Position numbers and translations under genes: made by a program. DNA of 64,000 bases. Origin: Fasciola hepatica. Lineage: Eukaryota > Platyhelminthes > Trematoda > Plagiorchiida > Fasciolidae. The stretch covers positions 20,275,501 through 20,339,500 of the forward strand of contig CANUEZ040000182.1 of the NCBI GenBank assembly GCA_948099385.1. Reading direction: 5' to 3'. Positions 13,021-23,839 of the stretch are shown in pieces (position 1 is the first letter of the stretch; every line of letters starts with the position of its first letter). The notes below the pieces were generated by a model that saw nothing but the letters and a program-made list of their open reading frames with translations, was not told the origin of the DNA and ran no database searches.

Positions 13021-13692
13021 GCATTGCATTGAAACTTGTCAGGTTACCGATGTACCACTGTGTGCATTAATCTGCGCTAAAACACTGCAGTAATTTACCG
13101 CGCGTAGATACGTGGATGAATCGGACCACGGTTGGTTCTAATTTAATCACCGATTCCGGAAATTGATGAATATTCAGTTTTCGCATTTTAGTTGGAAATG
13201 AACTGTGCTTTTACGACAGTACGGTTTTTGTCTGTAGCATTTTTTGTAGTACCAAGAGAAAAACAGTGAAATAATGAGGTATAAAATACTGGACGCTAAA
13301 TCACTTGGATTGATCAAAATAATGTACGCGGCACAGGGATTTAACTGTACACAGGTACTTTGGTCACCACCTGTTCATGCTTATTGATCGGGCGAAAAGC
13401 TGACGCTCATGTCGATCAGTGTTCTCGAATGTAGCGTAACGGCGACCGACCGTAGGCTTAATTATCAGGTTGTTATAGTTTGTGGACTTGTTGCTGTCTG
13501 CAACCTCTTCAGCTAAGAACTGATGTAATCACTATAAACGTGTACACAGATAACATGCTCATTTACAACGTACACTCAACTTGCAGTGTATTCAATATGA
13601 GACAGCCGGCGAATCATGAAAAACAACCACTCACATTTGTTCTGTGTAATAGCTCAAAGCAGTTCTTAGAAGTCTCGAAGTCAAGTGCTTAA

Positions 13693-14408
13693 ATGGCAGG
13701 ACTGTTTTGTGCCGCAGTGCGTTCAGTTTTGTTGTATGGTTGCGAGACTTGGAGTCTGCGTGCTCAAGATATTAGTCGTCTTGAGAGTTTTGACCACCGA
13801 TGTTTACGTAGTATCACCAGGATTGGGTGGAATAACCGAGTAATCAACGATGAGTTCAGAAATCGAGTATTGGGTACTAATTCAGAGAACGTTTTGTCAC
13901 AGCGCATCCAGCTTAGTAGACTTCGTTGGTTGGGACACGTGTTACGTATGGCAAACACACGTCTACCGTACCGTGTCCTATTCTCCGTTCCTCATAGGGA
14001 GTGGAAGAGACCACGTGGAGGTCAACAGATGACGTGGCAACGAGGAATGAGAAAATGTACAACAAACTTGAAAAAAGTAAGTGCTTCACTTCCTGGTGGT
14101 TGGGGTCCAAAAGATCCGTGTACCAGCTGGCTGGTGACACTGAAGGATATGGCAGAGAACCGCGAACAGTGACGATCGTGTTGTCACTTTCTATCGAATC
14201 AGAATGACTGATCGATGTTGGTTTGTACAGTTAGACTATGTATTCCGTGTGTTGACTACTAGGGCATTCCTTCCTTTTCGCACCCGTGTAGGTCCAGTCT
14301 CCGTCCATCTTGTATAATCATACTTTCTAATTCAGCGTGCAACATGGTGAGAAATGCAGTGGTCAGTGGGGCTTGCCCTACTATTTTACCGCTGTACGAT
14401 GATGATGT
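13693..14408 (+). mobile_element. RTE-like element, best-preserved RT C-terminal domain and 3' tail
   Basis: A 159-codon open frame (13693-14172) carries the whole post-RT domain: FCAAVRSVLLYGCETWSLR, LESFDHRCLRSITRIGW, IQLSRLRWLGHVLRMA, WKRPRGGQQMTWQRGM and LVTLKDMAENREQ. The family 3' UTR and a GATGATGAT tail at about 14408 follow. The copy is 5'-truncated and a second SINE abuts its tail. Confidence 0.8.
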
Positions 14409-14540
14409 ACAATGTCTGATAGACATGGAGTGGGGAACCACTTAAAATCCCAATGGTTTAGTTGTGATAACGGCGCAGATTCGAACCTCTGACCTCCAAG
14501 GCGGTATGCAAGCGCTCTAAACCACTTGGCCACCGCCGGT
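14409..14540 (-). mobile_element. tRNA-derived SINE (family A), 3'-truncated, intact tRNA head
   Basis: The minus strand begins GGCGGTGGCCAAGTGGTTTA, with A box TGGCCAAGTGG matching the pol III consensus. The B box AGGTTCGAATC follows about 40 bases later, and then the family body (GGGATT...GTGGTTCCCCACTCCATG). It is placed tail to tail with the RTE-like copy ending at 14408. Confidence 0.75.
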
Positions 14541-14894
14541 TGCAGCTTGTTTTCTCATAGAATGCGGGTACTAGGAACGTTTAATACCGTGCTGGATGAG
14601 TAACATTTGAACACAATCGAGGATCGATATCTGTCTTATTCATAACTTTTCTGCGTCTGCCTTGAAGTGGGTTCTCTAACTTACCGTGTGAAAGTGAGTC
14701 TCAAGTAGATTCCCGGAGGCCCTCCATGGCCTAGGATTATAACACCGATTTTCTTAGGCCCTAGAATAGGACATAGCCCATCTACCTATCGCAATATAAA
14801 TGAAAGTTTCATCGTCTTTTATCATATTACTTTACCGATTGATGTGTGCCGCAGACCAGTAAGACGCCGTTCATCATTCAGATAAATCTCCAGA

Positions 14895-15145
14895 ACGGTG
14901 TTTCTTATTACATGTTCGTGCATGAGTGAACTGGAAAGGGGTGTACCCTATAGCTTCAAAGGCTCATTAGACTATAAGAGGTAGCCAGAAACCAGACTCA
15001 GACGAGTAGTGGAGAATCACATAAAGTCCCAATAGGTTAGGTGCGGAAACTAGTCGTATGACCCTTGCTTTACTGTCCATCACCGAGGCGACCGGAGGTA
15101 TCAAGATTCGGACAGCTGACTTCTGCGGTGGTAAGAAAACGCAGT
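14895..15145 (-). mobile_element. tRNA-derived SINE (family A), diverged
   Basis: Family landmarks are recognisable on the + strand: CTTATTACATGTTCGTGCATG, then CAGACTCAGACGAGTAGTGG, AATAGGTTAGGTGCGG and AAGATTCGGACAGCTGAC. It is older than the copies at 14409 and 23500. Both box regions are decayed. Confidence 0.6.
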
Positions 15146-15154
15146 CTCCAAATG

Positions 15155-15530
15155 CCTCGGTATGGCCGGGGTGGGTGTCTCAGGCTCCCAGATGGCTACT
15201 TGTCCTGAACGCCCCTCGAAATTCGTCCAAGTGACCGTGCGTCTAACACAGCCTCTGCTGAGGAAGTCCTACTCACTACGTTCTCGTGGCGGAGATGTTC
15301 CCAATAAAATTAGAGGACGAGAGAGAATGTCCGACGCTCTCCACCGGGTTGGCTGACTAAAGGTCAGTCTAGGGGAAATGGCTAAAACCTGATTCCAAAC
15401 CAACCACAAGTGGCGTGGTGGAGAGTTGCACTGGGCACAAAGGATGTTTAGCCTCATCCGAAGGGAGTATGAAATGAGCAATCAGTCACCGGCGCCCAGT
15501 GGGTTACGGACCCCACGTTTCGTCCCGCTG
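15155..15530 (+). mobile_element. RTE-like element, 5' leader only
   Basis: The reverse complement of this stretch matches 10800-11290 of the minus-strand RTE-like element. Shared blocks are GGGTGTCTCAGGCT, AGATGGCTACT, CCTCTGCTGAGGAAGT, the ACGAGAG region and TTGGCTGACT. It is therefore a 5' fragment of the same family. No coding part follows. Confidence 0.55.
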
Positions 15531-17177
15531 CCTTGCGGGTTAAGCTTTGGATGGCTAAAGGCTCCGGTTGTAGATCCTTAAGAAATTCACCTGTTTTGGC
15601 TTGGGCAACCTGGCAGTATCGCGCCCACAAACAAATGGACTTGGACTGTCTGCCCCATCCCATTGTATCATGTTTTGGTTGGCACTTCGTTTGAAACCAG
15701 ACAGGTGTGAAATGAAAAAAAAGAAAATGCTCTAAACGACGTGTCTGCGTGGGGGAGGGGGGGGGCATACGGTAGCCAACCTTCTCATACGTCCGGAACG
15801 AATGGAGATGAGCAACTTGATTTAGCTACGGTTCCGTGTAAATCAATTCAATAGAGATGGGTGAATGTATTCATGACTAATTTTTCACCATAGTGTGGAC
15901 TGACTGTCTTGCCAGTTCCGCCAATCACGACCTTTCTGGGAGAAAACTGTAAATCGAGGGAATCTATCCGTGATCTTGCGCACCACATTCTACAACCTAC
16001 GAAACGTGTTCCGACAAAGCACTTGTTCTAAAAGCTGACCCCTGATTCGCAACACCTTACATTCAGCCTCACCATTATCGATGCGGTATTCCCACTACAT
16101 TCGTTTAATACTGCAAAGATTTCCATACTCAGACACTGATATTCTGCGTTTCTTCCATCCATGACCGCGTTTCTAAGCCTTATAAGCGTATTGATCTGAT
16201 TGCCGCAACGTACACTCGGCTTTTGATGGACATGTGATTGTCACGCCACGTCACAGATGACAGATTCGTAAAGATTAAACGGTTTTTGTGTGTATTTGAT
16301 GCTGATTTATCCCGACCGTCAAGTTAGATGTAACTACCGACGACCAGTGATTCCTCCGATTGGCAAAGTTTTGGCGTAGTTCACGCTCGGTGAATTCCAC
16401 TTGAAAGATTCCGCATTTTGGCAGCAGCCTCGAACCCATGTACTACTTCAGCGTCATTTTACACATCTAAAGCATAGAACGCATTCCAATTATTATTTCA
16501 CCGTTGTTCAAACTACGTGGAAAAGTTTGAAACTGACTTGGATTTTCAATTAAATAAACTGTATCGCCCGCTTGTCAAGCAGTTCCTGTCACGATTCTCG
16601 CTCGATGATAGAGCTGTATTTAGAATTATCTCGGAAAGTTGAAAAGAATGTTGATAAGAGGCAGCTCTGAAAAACAGCTCTTATATTGGACTCGGGTAGA
16701 AGTTCGCCATCATCGCGAACGGACTGCTCACATCCAGAGGTTGAATAACATTTGAATTCTCCTGGTACACCCTTCAGTAAGATGCAGCGCTAAAGAGCTG
16801 TACGACCTGCCGAGTTGTAAGCCGCTTTACCTCAATAATCATAATAGTCGGCCTGTGGAGGATGTCAGTGTTGTTAATTCTGCTGTGTAGTGAAGGTGCA
16901 GTCCACAAAACTCCCATTGGGCCTGAATCTATTAAAATATGAAATGGATGATGGACGTCGTTATGTGCTAAAATAAATGGCAAGGTTTGGAGCTCGCATC
17001 GTCAACCGAATGAGATGATTTCATAGAGAAATGACGTTAATTTTTCCGCATTTTTGTATGGTTTAAACACTTATCTACTTTGATTCCAACAATAGATCGT
17101 TCGAGCTGGATCCGGGTAAAGTTTTCGCCTAATCATTTTACCACCACTGACCAGTCAACCTTTATCATGTATTCCAG
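15531..17177 (+). other. End of the GRIPAP1-like intron
   Basis: There is no recognisable repeat or coding signal, apart from a G-run near 15753-15765. It ends with the acceptor ATTCCAG at 17171-17177. Confidence 0.45.
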
Positions 17178-17585
17178 GCCTTGGTCGATCGACTTTCAGA
17201 AGTGCAGGAGGAAAATTGTTCTTTGCGTCGTCATGTACAACGGCTTGATGGTGAGTTGACTGCCAAAACTCGGGCACTTCAAGTTGAAATAAGGAATCGC
17301 CTGGTGAGTTCACATTTTGGAGACACATCTGATCCGATAAGTTCTGGAACCCCGAATGAAAACAGCTCGATAATAAGCGGTCCACATGCACGTAACGTGA
17401 ACGGTCTTTTCAGCCCGATCTCGTCCATGTTCTCCTCTATTCTAAAAAACCACCCCGATCCGACCACGCTGTCAAGTGCAAATCTGGAAACAGTCAACAG
17501 GCTTAAACGAATGTGCGAAAACCTTCTCACGGAAAACATGCGGCTATCCGCTGAACTAGAAGGGTCACGAAAGTCTTCCACCTGA
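17178..17585 (+). CDS. GRIPAP1: GRIPAP1/GRASP-1-like protein, coding exon 2 of 2 (C-terminus)
   Basis: The exon opens in phase 0 after CAG and encodes 135 residues to a TGA at 17583-17585, giving a 466-residue protein with exon 1. It contains two blocks that pair with the C-terminus of GRIPAP1. ALVDRLSEVQEENCSLRRHV matches the ELFQRL...E.W.L...V helix. The last ~30 residues (LETVNRLKRMCENLLTENMR) match the terminal NKKLQNMLEEQLTKNM helix, and a short SS-LKNHPDP linker lies between, as in the family. Neither coiled-coil block shows stops or frameshifts, so the gene appears intact despite its retroelement-laden intron. Confidence 0.8.
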   Translation, partial: ALVDRLSEVQEENCSLRRHVQRLDGELTAKTRALQVEIRNRLVSSHFGDTSDPISSGTPNENSSIISGPHARNVNGLFSPISSMFSSILKNHPDPTTLSSANLETVNRLKRMCENLLTENMRLSAELEGSRKSST

Positions 17586-19589
17586 GACCCGATAATTGTT
17601 TCCCCACCCCGTTGTGGCATCTTAATTCCGATCTCTTATCCTACACCTTTGATGTAATCAAATCCACCGTTCTATGCATTAACTTCTTTCATTTTACAGA
17701 TTATGTGCTCTATCTCCTCCACACACTGCCTCATTTTCAACTACCTATATCCCAGTGACATTTTTATGGTAGCTCCTGTTTCGGTGCTTAGACGAAGATC
17801 CAAACTATCAGGGTCTAAACGCGTGGCTGTGATTACTAAATTCGTTTCTGACTGGATTGTCTATTCTCGTAACCCCAACTACATCATCTGTTTGTTCTTG
17901 TTTATCATCTAACTTCTATGATTAAGGCATACAGTCTGATTCACGTGTTGTCCCCTGAACTGCAGGCCGTTTCTAGATATTGTTCTGATACCTGCGGTCT
18001 ATCCTTTCTCTTAGTTGTGTACCGCGATCGAGACAGTTTGTTGCACATCCTGCAAGTGGTAACTGCGCCACAGTTGCATTTTGAACGAATGTTGTTTGCC
18101 TTTGTGCACTAGTTATTACTTGTTGTTTATGGCTGTGCTGCAGTCCCAGACCGAGAATGAGAGTAAGAGTGGTGTGGTCACCCTCCAACTATTGTAAAAT
18201 TTTATTTGTGACAGCGCTTGTTCTGCTAGGGACCTCGAACTTGTTTCTCACTTGCAACATTCATCCTTTTCTACCATAAAACTTCAGTTCGCCTTGGTGT
18301 GTTGCGCGAATTCGTGCTAAGTTCCTCGGGTACTTTACATTTCTGAATATAGTATCCTAAATGATATTAATCGGTTGTCGCTTTCCTCTTGTTCATCGGT
18401 TCGCTTGAGTTACTCATTCTCGTGTCATGTCTCACTATTCATCTTTTTAACCGTAACGAATAAGTCCGGCCCAGTATGAAGTGTTGTGCTTCCGGATTCT
18501 GTCCACGATAATCCACTTACCGTATGGTTGGCTACCTCCGACGTGGTAAAGTCCTGCTGTTAGTGGTGTGCTTGAATTCGTCGATTGTTTGCTCTGTGCG
18601 TTGTAGTTCGTAGTCGATTAACGTCTTTGTTTCCTGCCTGATAAACGTAACAACTGAACGGCTCTTTTCAGTGAGCGGTGGTTAGTAGAGTAAAGATATT
18701 TATTCCATGGTCTTGTATTCTTTGTTTCGTTTGAATAGATAAGAATGCGATGATAACGATTTGGAAGGCTGAACGCTTGTGAACATTGACGCGTTAGATG
18801 CTAACCGAATTCACGGTCGAGTCGACCAGCTGATGCCTTAAAGTAATCCATCGGCCTAACGATCCACTCCGAATGCTCTCGCTTCTTCAGTTGTTTTTTT
18901 TGCTTTTTCGAACGAGACTTTTACGGTATTTTTGAGTTGGAACCAGAAACGTTGAGTACTACTTCACTTAAGACTGATAATTCTTAGGTTGACAATAATC
19001 CCATGTAAAGCAGGTGTATTCGCTGGCGGGGTCCGTCTATTCCATTCAACAGAACCCGTCTATTTAGTCCAAGTCAAGCCCCGTTTTCTTCATTGGCGCC
19101 TATCTGAACTGTTTACCGTAGATTTGTTGTGCTTACACGGTGCACAGCACAATCGCCTTTTCGTACTCATACGCTCGTTCTTCCCATCGGATCGAACCTG
19201 TTTTCTCTTGCAGAATTGCCGGGACAGTGACAACACACGGCCAAGAGAAGCCAGTATTGATGAGGTCCGGAATTGTTCTTTTTTACCTGGACGGTTGCGT
19301 GCACTAGTGACAGTCTGAATGACAGTCGTGATGTGTCTCAGTGTTCGGTTATGAAGACTAGTTTTTGGTCGGAAAGGGTTTAGTGTCCTTACAGGTTGAC
19401 CGCAAGATGTTTTTTGTGTTCAAGCGTTTATGTAACTGAGTGTGCGATACATCCGGGTATTCTGGAATTAGAATTCATTTCACTCTGCGTAATGCCCTCG
19501 CTCATTGCTTTTGGACTTGTAAGGTCGATTAAACCCTGCCACTCTCTTTCGTTGTACACGTTCGTTAATCCTTCTTACTATCCGTTGAC
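17586..19589. other. Downstream of the GRIPAP1-like gene, unannotated
   Basis: This includes the 3' UTR of unknown length, since I see no close AATAAA. A strong acceptor-like sequence at 19213 is discussed among the rejected items. Otherwise nothing is recognisable. Confidence 0.4.
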
Positions 19590-19800
19590 CACCTTTCCGT
19601 CATTGTGATGCTCCACACTACACCACCACGATCACCAGAGCGATGTTTCGCACAACCCGTGTGGAGGAGAATGCTACGGATGGCGAGAGAGGGATTAGTG
19701 TGTATTGCGAGAGCGTGTGTGGCGTGCACATGCAACCTCAGAATAGCCGCCGCGGTTGACAGCAAGCGTACAGTGAAGCAATAATGCGTTGAACAAATGA
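19590..19800 (-). repeat. Diverged LTR relic of the miniature LTR family
   Basis: Similar to the 308 bp LTR at 56809-57116. Shared blocks are the ACACTAC/GATCACC...CACAACCCGTG region, GATTAGTGTGTATT, GAGAGCGTGTG, CCGCGGTTGACAG and GAACAAATGAACGAAG. It is degenerate and has no partner LTR nearby. Confidence 0.5.
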
Positions 19801-20104
19801 ACGAAGTTGAGTCTGGCTACAAACTCTTTGGCCTGTGCGGATTACTAGTAGTGCTATCAAGGTATTCTGAATCTCTGCACCACTGCCTCGGTCAGTTTGA
19901 ACGTAATCAAATCATGTAATTTCAGCAGTAACGAATATCCACAAAGACAAGAGGAGCTCAGATTAGCTCCTGCGGTGACATTGCAGGACGACGCTTGTGC
20001 AAGATTGTCGTCCCGTAATTGAGTGATTCGCAGATAAACAAAGCCCGAGTCCTAAGGCAGAGAACACAAGTTGGCTTTACCACGTATACTATAGGAAAAA
20101 TTAT

Positions 20105-20340
20105 CAAACAATAACGGTAACGTCTGCTTGGCTGACTGTCCTTTGGACTCCAACTTTCACGCACAAACCTCGGGTCATCTGACCAACCTGCACTCGGAAG
20201 CACCAGACTCGGGTTTCGCTCATCTGTAGTGCAGATGCTCCGCCACACCCGAGGTTCGATCCCGGGCCCTCCCACTTCGAAGGTGGGTGTGTTACCATCG
20301 CGCCACCCCCCTCCCGTCCGGGACGATCCGAATCACCAGT
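20105..20340 (-). mobile_element. tRNA-derived SINE (family B)
   Basis: The minus strand opens with a clover-leaf-like head: GGTGGCGCGATGGTAAC (D arm), CCCACCTTCGAAGTGGG (five-pair anticodon stem with a seven-base loop) and CCGGGATCGAACCTCGG (T arm). A non-tRNA body follows and ends GGACAGTCAGCCAAGCAG. It differs from family A in both head and body. A 65 bp fragment of the same body lies at 29305-29370. Confidence 0.6.
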
Positions 20341-22858
20341 TACGTACCTCAAATGGTAGGCAAATCGACCATGGAATCAACACGGTCAATAAAGGCCTCA
20401 AAACTCTCAGGCAGCAACAGACAGGAAACGCTGGAGACGACGATGCAGAAACGAGTCATGTGGTTTACAAAGAAAGTTCTTATTTATGGAAAGCATTTTG
20501 ACCAGTCAACGGTCAGAAGAGAAGTAATTGCCTGAGGAATCACACACAAGCAGGGGGAAGAACAAACGGAATACCATGGCTATTAGAAAGTAACATGATC
20601 ACAACGGGATGGCCGAGGTTCAGTCATTCTCACGGATAAGGCAGGTAGAGATTGAGAGATGATTTTGTCCAAACGTTGGGGCCTTCTCAAGTAACCCGGG
20701 CAATTATGACGCAGTAAAGGAACGGGTCATGGATACCAGTGGATCATTTCAGAACCGGAGAGAAAGGTTACAAAAGCAATAAAATCGAACAGATAAGATC
20801 AGCAATTAGACCCATAAAAATTAAATTCATAGAAAGAAGGCTAAAATTGCGTGACTCAATGGGACTGAACAAACACATTATCACGGGGATGTGGAAGCGA
20901 TGGTGAGATGGTCGGTGTGGAAACTAGGGTCCTACGCGCATGGGAAACGAACGAACTGTTTGGTAAATACAAAACGAAATTGCTATAGATAGCATCGGAT
21001 ATGGATCAAACCAGATTAAAGGAGTTTCTCGAGATGGCGAACTGAATTTCGATGTTGAATTTCAATAAATCTTTCCAATTCTGATTGCCGGAGTATCCCT
21101 TAGGAAGAGGACGGACAGGACGTCAGCACATACACCTACGTGCAGTATGTCCAAATCTGTGCATGAAATCGCATTGTAGGCGGTTCACTGAATATGTATA
21201 TTTCGGGTATCTCGTTGAGGTGATTGTCAACAGTGGTAATATGCGTTTTTCAGTTACGTGTATCGTATTATTGAGATCTGCTTTCTGCTACAAGACATTT
21301 TCATTGACCTAGAGATGTCTGAGTTTTTTCGTTGAAATTCGCCAATTAAATGACGTTCCAAATCCGCTCTCTCTATACATCTATCCACCGATATCCCGGT
21401 ACAGCGGTATGGTATCCTGCAGAACGCGTATACGAACTGTGGAGTTGTCGATTCTGTTTTGCCTCAGTGCTTGCGAGACACATTGCAGACATCCATTTAT
21501 CTTTCCGTAAAGAGCGCTGAACATAAGCCGGAACACGATGCGGTGCCATTTGACACTCATGAAGATCCCGGATTTCATACCGGACGACCTCGAGACGTTA
21601 ACTTATATTTTAGAATTGCTGCTCCAGGAGGCTCGCATGCACAGCCTGCCACTTACCATTTGGTAACCATGACTGAGTGGTGTCAAATATCGCTCTCGCT
21701 TTCTGACCACTTTTTCACGTAGGCAGTAGTTGAACAGACCAACCAACGTTACGCGGGTAATACAGGGCACTGAAAGCACATCAGCGGGCTTTCCTCTCTC
21801 TGGACCAAAGAACGACGTCGAGATTGTACAGCTCGGAAACGAGCGATAATAAGTGTGGGTTCTACGCCATTCTCATCGGGTTTAGTTGACTGTTGCACTA
21901 TCAAAGCAACTTCAATTTTTGATGGCATTTGGTCGCGTGCCTCACCGTCATCTGAATAAATAGCGTTCATTAAACATTGCACACTCTTAACTATCATGGC
22001 TGACTTCTTACGCACGACGATCATATATTGTTTCGAAACAGCCTTTTCTCGTTATGAACTTGGGAAGAGAGCACAGCAGTATGGGGCTGCTCACTTTGTA
22101 CCCGGAATAATCTCGCTGTATCTCATCAGAGGCGTACGGAAGTAAAAAAAAACAACGAAAAATTGAATCACATTTACCATTGGGGGGGGGAACTGTTGTT
22201 GTTAAAAATGTCCATATTTCTACTATGGCAAAAGGAGAGTGACAAACAAATCTTTTGATTGCACTATTTAGGTTTCCACCTTTTGGTAACGACCATTTCT
22301 GCAAATTGGAGAAGTCGGCTGTTTTGGGCGAAGAAAACGCTTTTGAACGAACTGGTAACATTTACTTGTTGTCCAATCACCAATGGTGGCGAACGATCGA
22401 TGGTGCCGGCATGCGACGTTGGGGTGACTCTTGACCTTGACGGCTCGACTTATTCGTTCACGAATGAGGGGATGTTTTGAGGAATGGGCATAATTCTCAG
22501 TCCAGGCCTGGTACTATATATGTTACACATAATAGCGTCCTTGGTTCTTACTGATCCTCATGGGTGTAAATGACAAATTCTGTGCGAGAAGGTACAGCAT
22601 ACCCTTCCTTTTTGTCGATGATATTAAGAATTTTGTCTTTCTTTTTCCAGCCCGATAGTCTCCCTTCAAACGAAGCATACATATCTCATGACATATCAGC
22701 ATTTTGCTGATGGTGTTCATCTTGTGTAATGAACTTCTCTGTTGAGAGGTGCAGAATACTAACTTATAAATTTTATCCCCCAGGGTATCTATCCTTACTT
22801 GGTTCCTCGATTGCCAACAGATCTTTAGTCTATGACTTTGATTTGACCGTCTTGACAG
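20341..22858. other. Largely unannotated stretch with one RTE-like scrap
   Basis: On the minus strand near 21480-21405, the residues CLQCVSQALRQNRIDNSTVR resemble the RTE-like C-terminal block (RCLRSI...W.NRV.N..VR). No other feature is supportable. Confidence 0.4.
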
Positions 22859-22966
22859 GACTGCGCCTTGGCGTGGTGTGATATCTTGAATGCCTACATG
22901 GCCCAAAGTGCTTCAGAGGATAGCCTCCTTAATCCGGAGATGCAGTCATCCCTGACGGATCAGTGG
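22859..22966 (+). CDS. Possible orphan exon of an unknown gene
   Basis: A 108 bp open stretch (36 codons, phase 0 at both ends) lies between an acceptor (TTGACAG) and a donor (TGG|GTAGGT). It encodes an acidic, helical-looking segment starting DCALAWCDILNAYMAQ. No mobile-element motif is seen. I do not recognise the family, and a chance arrangement is quite possible. Confidence 0.3.
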
Positions 22967-23499
22967 GTAGGTACTAAACGAAATCCAGTCTCAATGAACC
23001 AAATTTTGGGCAACGTTGGATTCTATCCATTATGCCTCTGGGGAGGACACGGAGAGAAGCAGTTTACCGGTCATGAAGCCTCTACTAAGTGGACGTATGA
23101 GGGGAGTACCTAGGGTTTCTCTCGTCGGTAGAAGTAATCGCACTTCATTGAGCAGCTATTGCCCACCCGTACTGGACAAACCCGACCCGAAGTAATTCTG
23201 CCCTGTCTGCGTTCCACTTGCTCCAGTGAGTTCGCGGGACTAATGACTGAATCTGAAACGCTGATCGATAATTGAGCACTAGCAAAGACAAGAAAAGATG
23301 GGAACAACGCTTAGGTCTCACATGACGGAGCACAAGAGGTTCCATCACGGGTGCTTTGGTCACATTCTCGTGTTAGGTTAGTGCCGCACTGCCTTATGGG
23401 TCATATTGCTGATTCATAGGCTCCGGCTAAGGTTCCCAAGGAAGAAAATCTGCAGTGCGGTTAGCGGTTCAGTGTGATATGTCAAGAAATCTTCAGCGG

Positions 23500-23780
23500 C
23501 CCCTCGGGAAACATTTCTTATCTCTTTTCTTATTATCGCATACTTGTACATGAGTACAGAGAAACGAGTATATTCCCCATGGCCATGAAGGCCCACTGCG
23601 CTACTAGTGATAATCATTAACCAAACCCTGAGACTTGGAGTGGGGAACCACATGGGGTCCCAATGTGTCAGGTGTGGTAACGAGCCGGGCCATGGTGGAT
23701 TATGGTGATGGCGGGGATTCGAACCTGCGACCTCCGAGGTGGTAAGCAAACGCTCTAAACTACTCGACTACCATCGGTTG
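23500..23780 (-). mobile_element. tRNA-derived SINE (family A), best full-length copy
   Basis: On the minus strand the head GGTAGTCGAGTAGTTTAGAG carries an A box with one mismatch, and GCAGGTTCGAATCC is a perfect B box about 45 bases later. The body contains CCATGTGGTTCCCCACTCCA and CAAGTCTCAGGGTTTGG, and the 3' end is A/T-rich near 23510-23540. At ~280 bp it is a typical tRNA-SINE length. Confidence 0.75.
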
Positions 23781-23839
23781 CTCTTCATTATTCTCATCCC
23801 AACTGTAAAAAGGGGTGGGAAGCCGTAACGAATCATGAC

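Noticed and set aside
14461..14540. Possible tRNA gene on the minus strand
   Set aside because: Both boxes are good, but the 5' and 3' ends do not pair and the sequence continues into a body shared with four other copies, so it is a SINE.
19214..19318. Exon after a strong acceptor (TTTTCTCTTGCAG)
   Set aside because: There are 34 open codons but no convincing donor before the TGA, and no recognisable motif.
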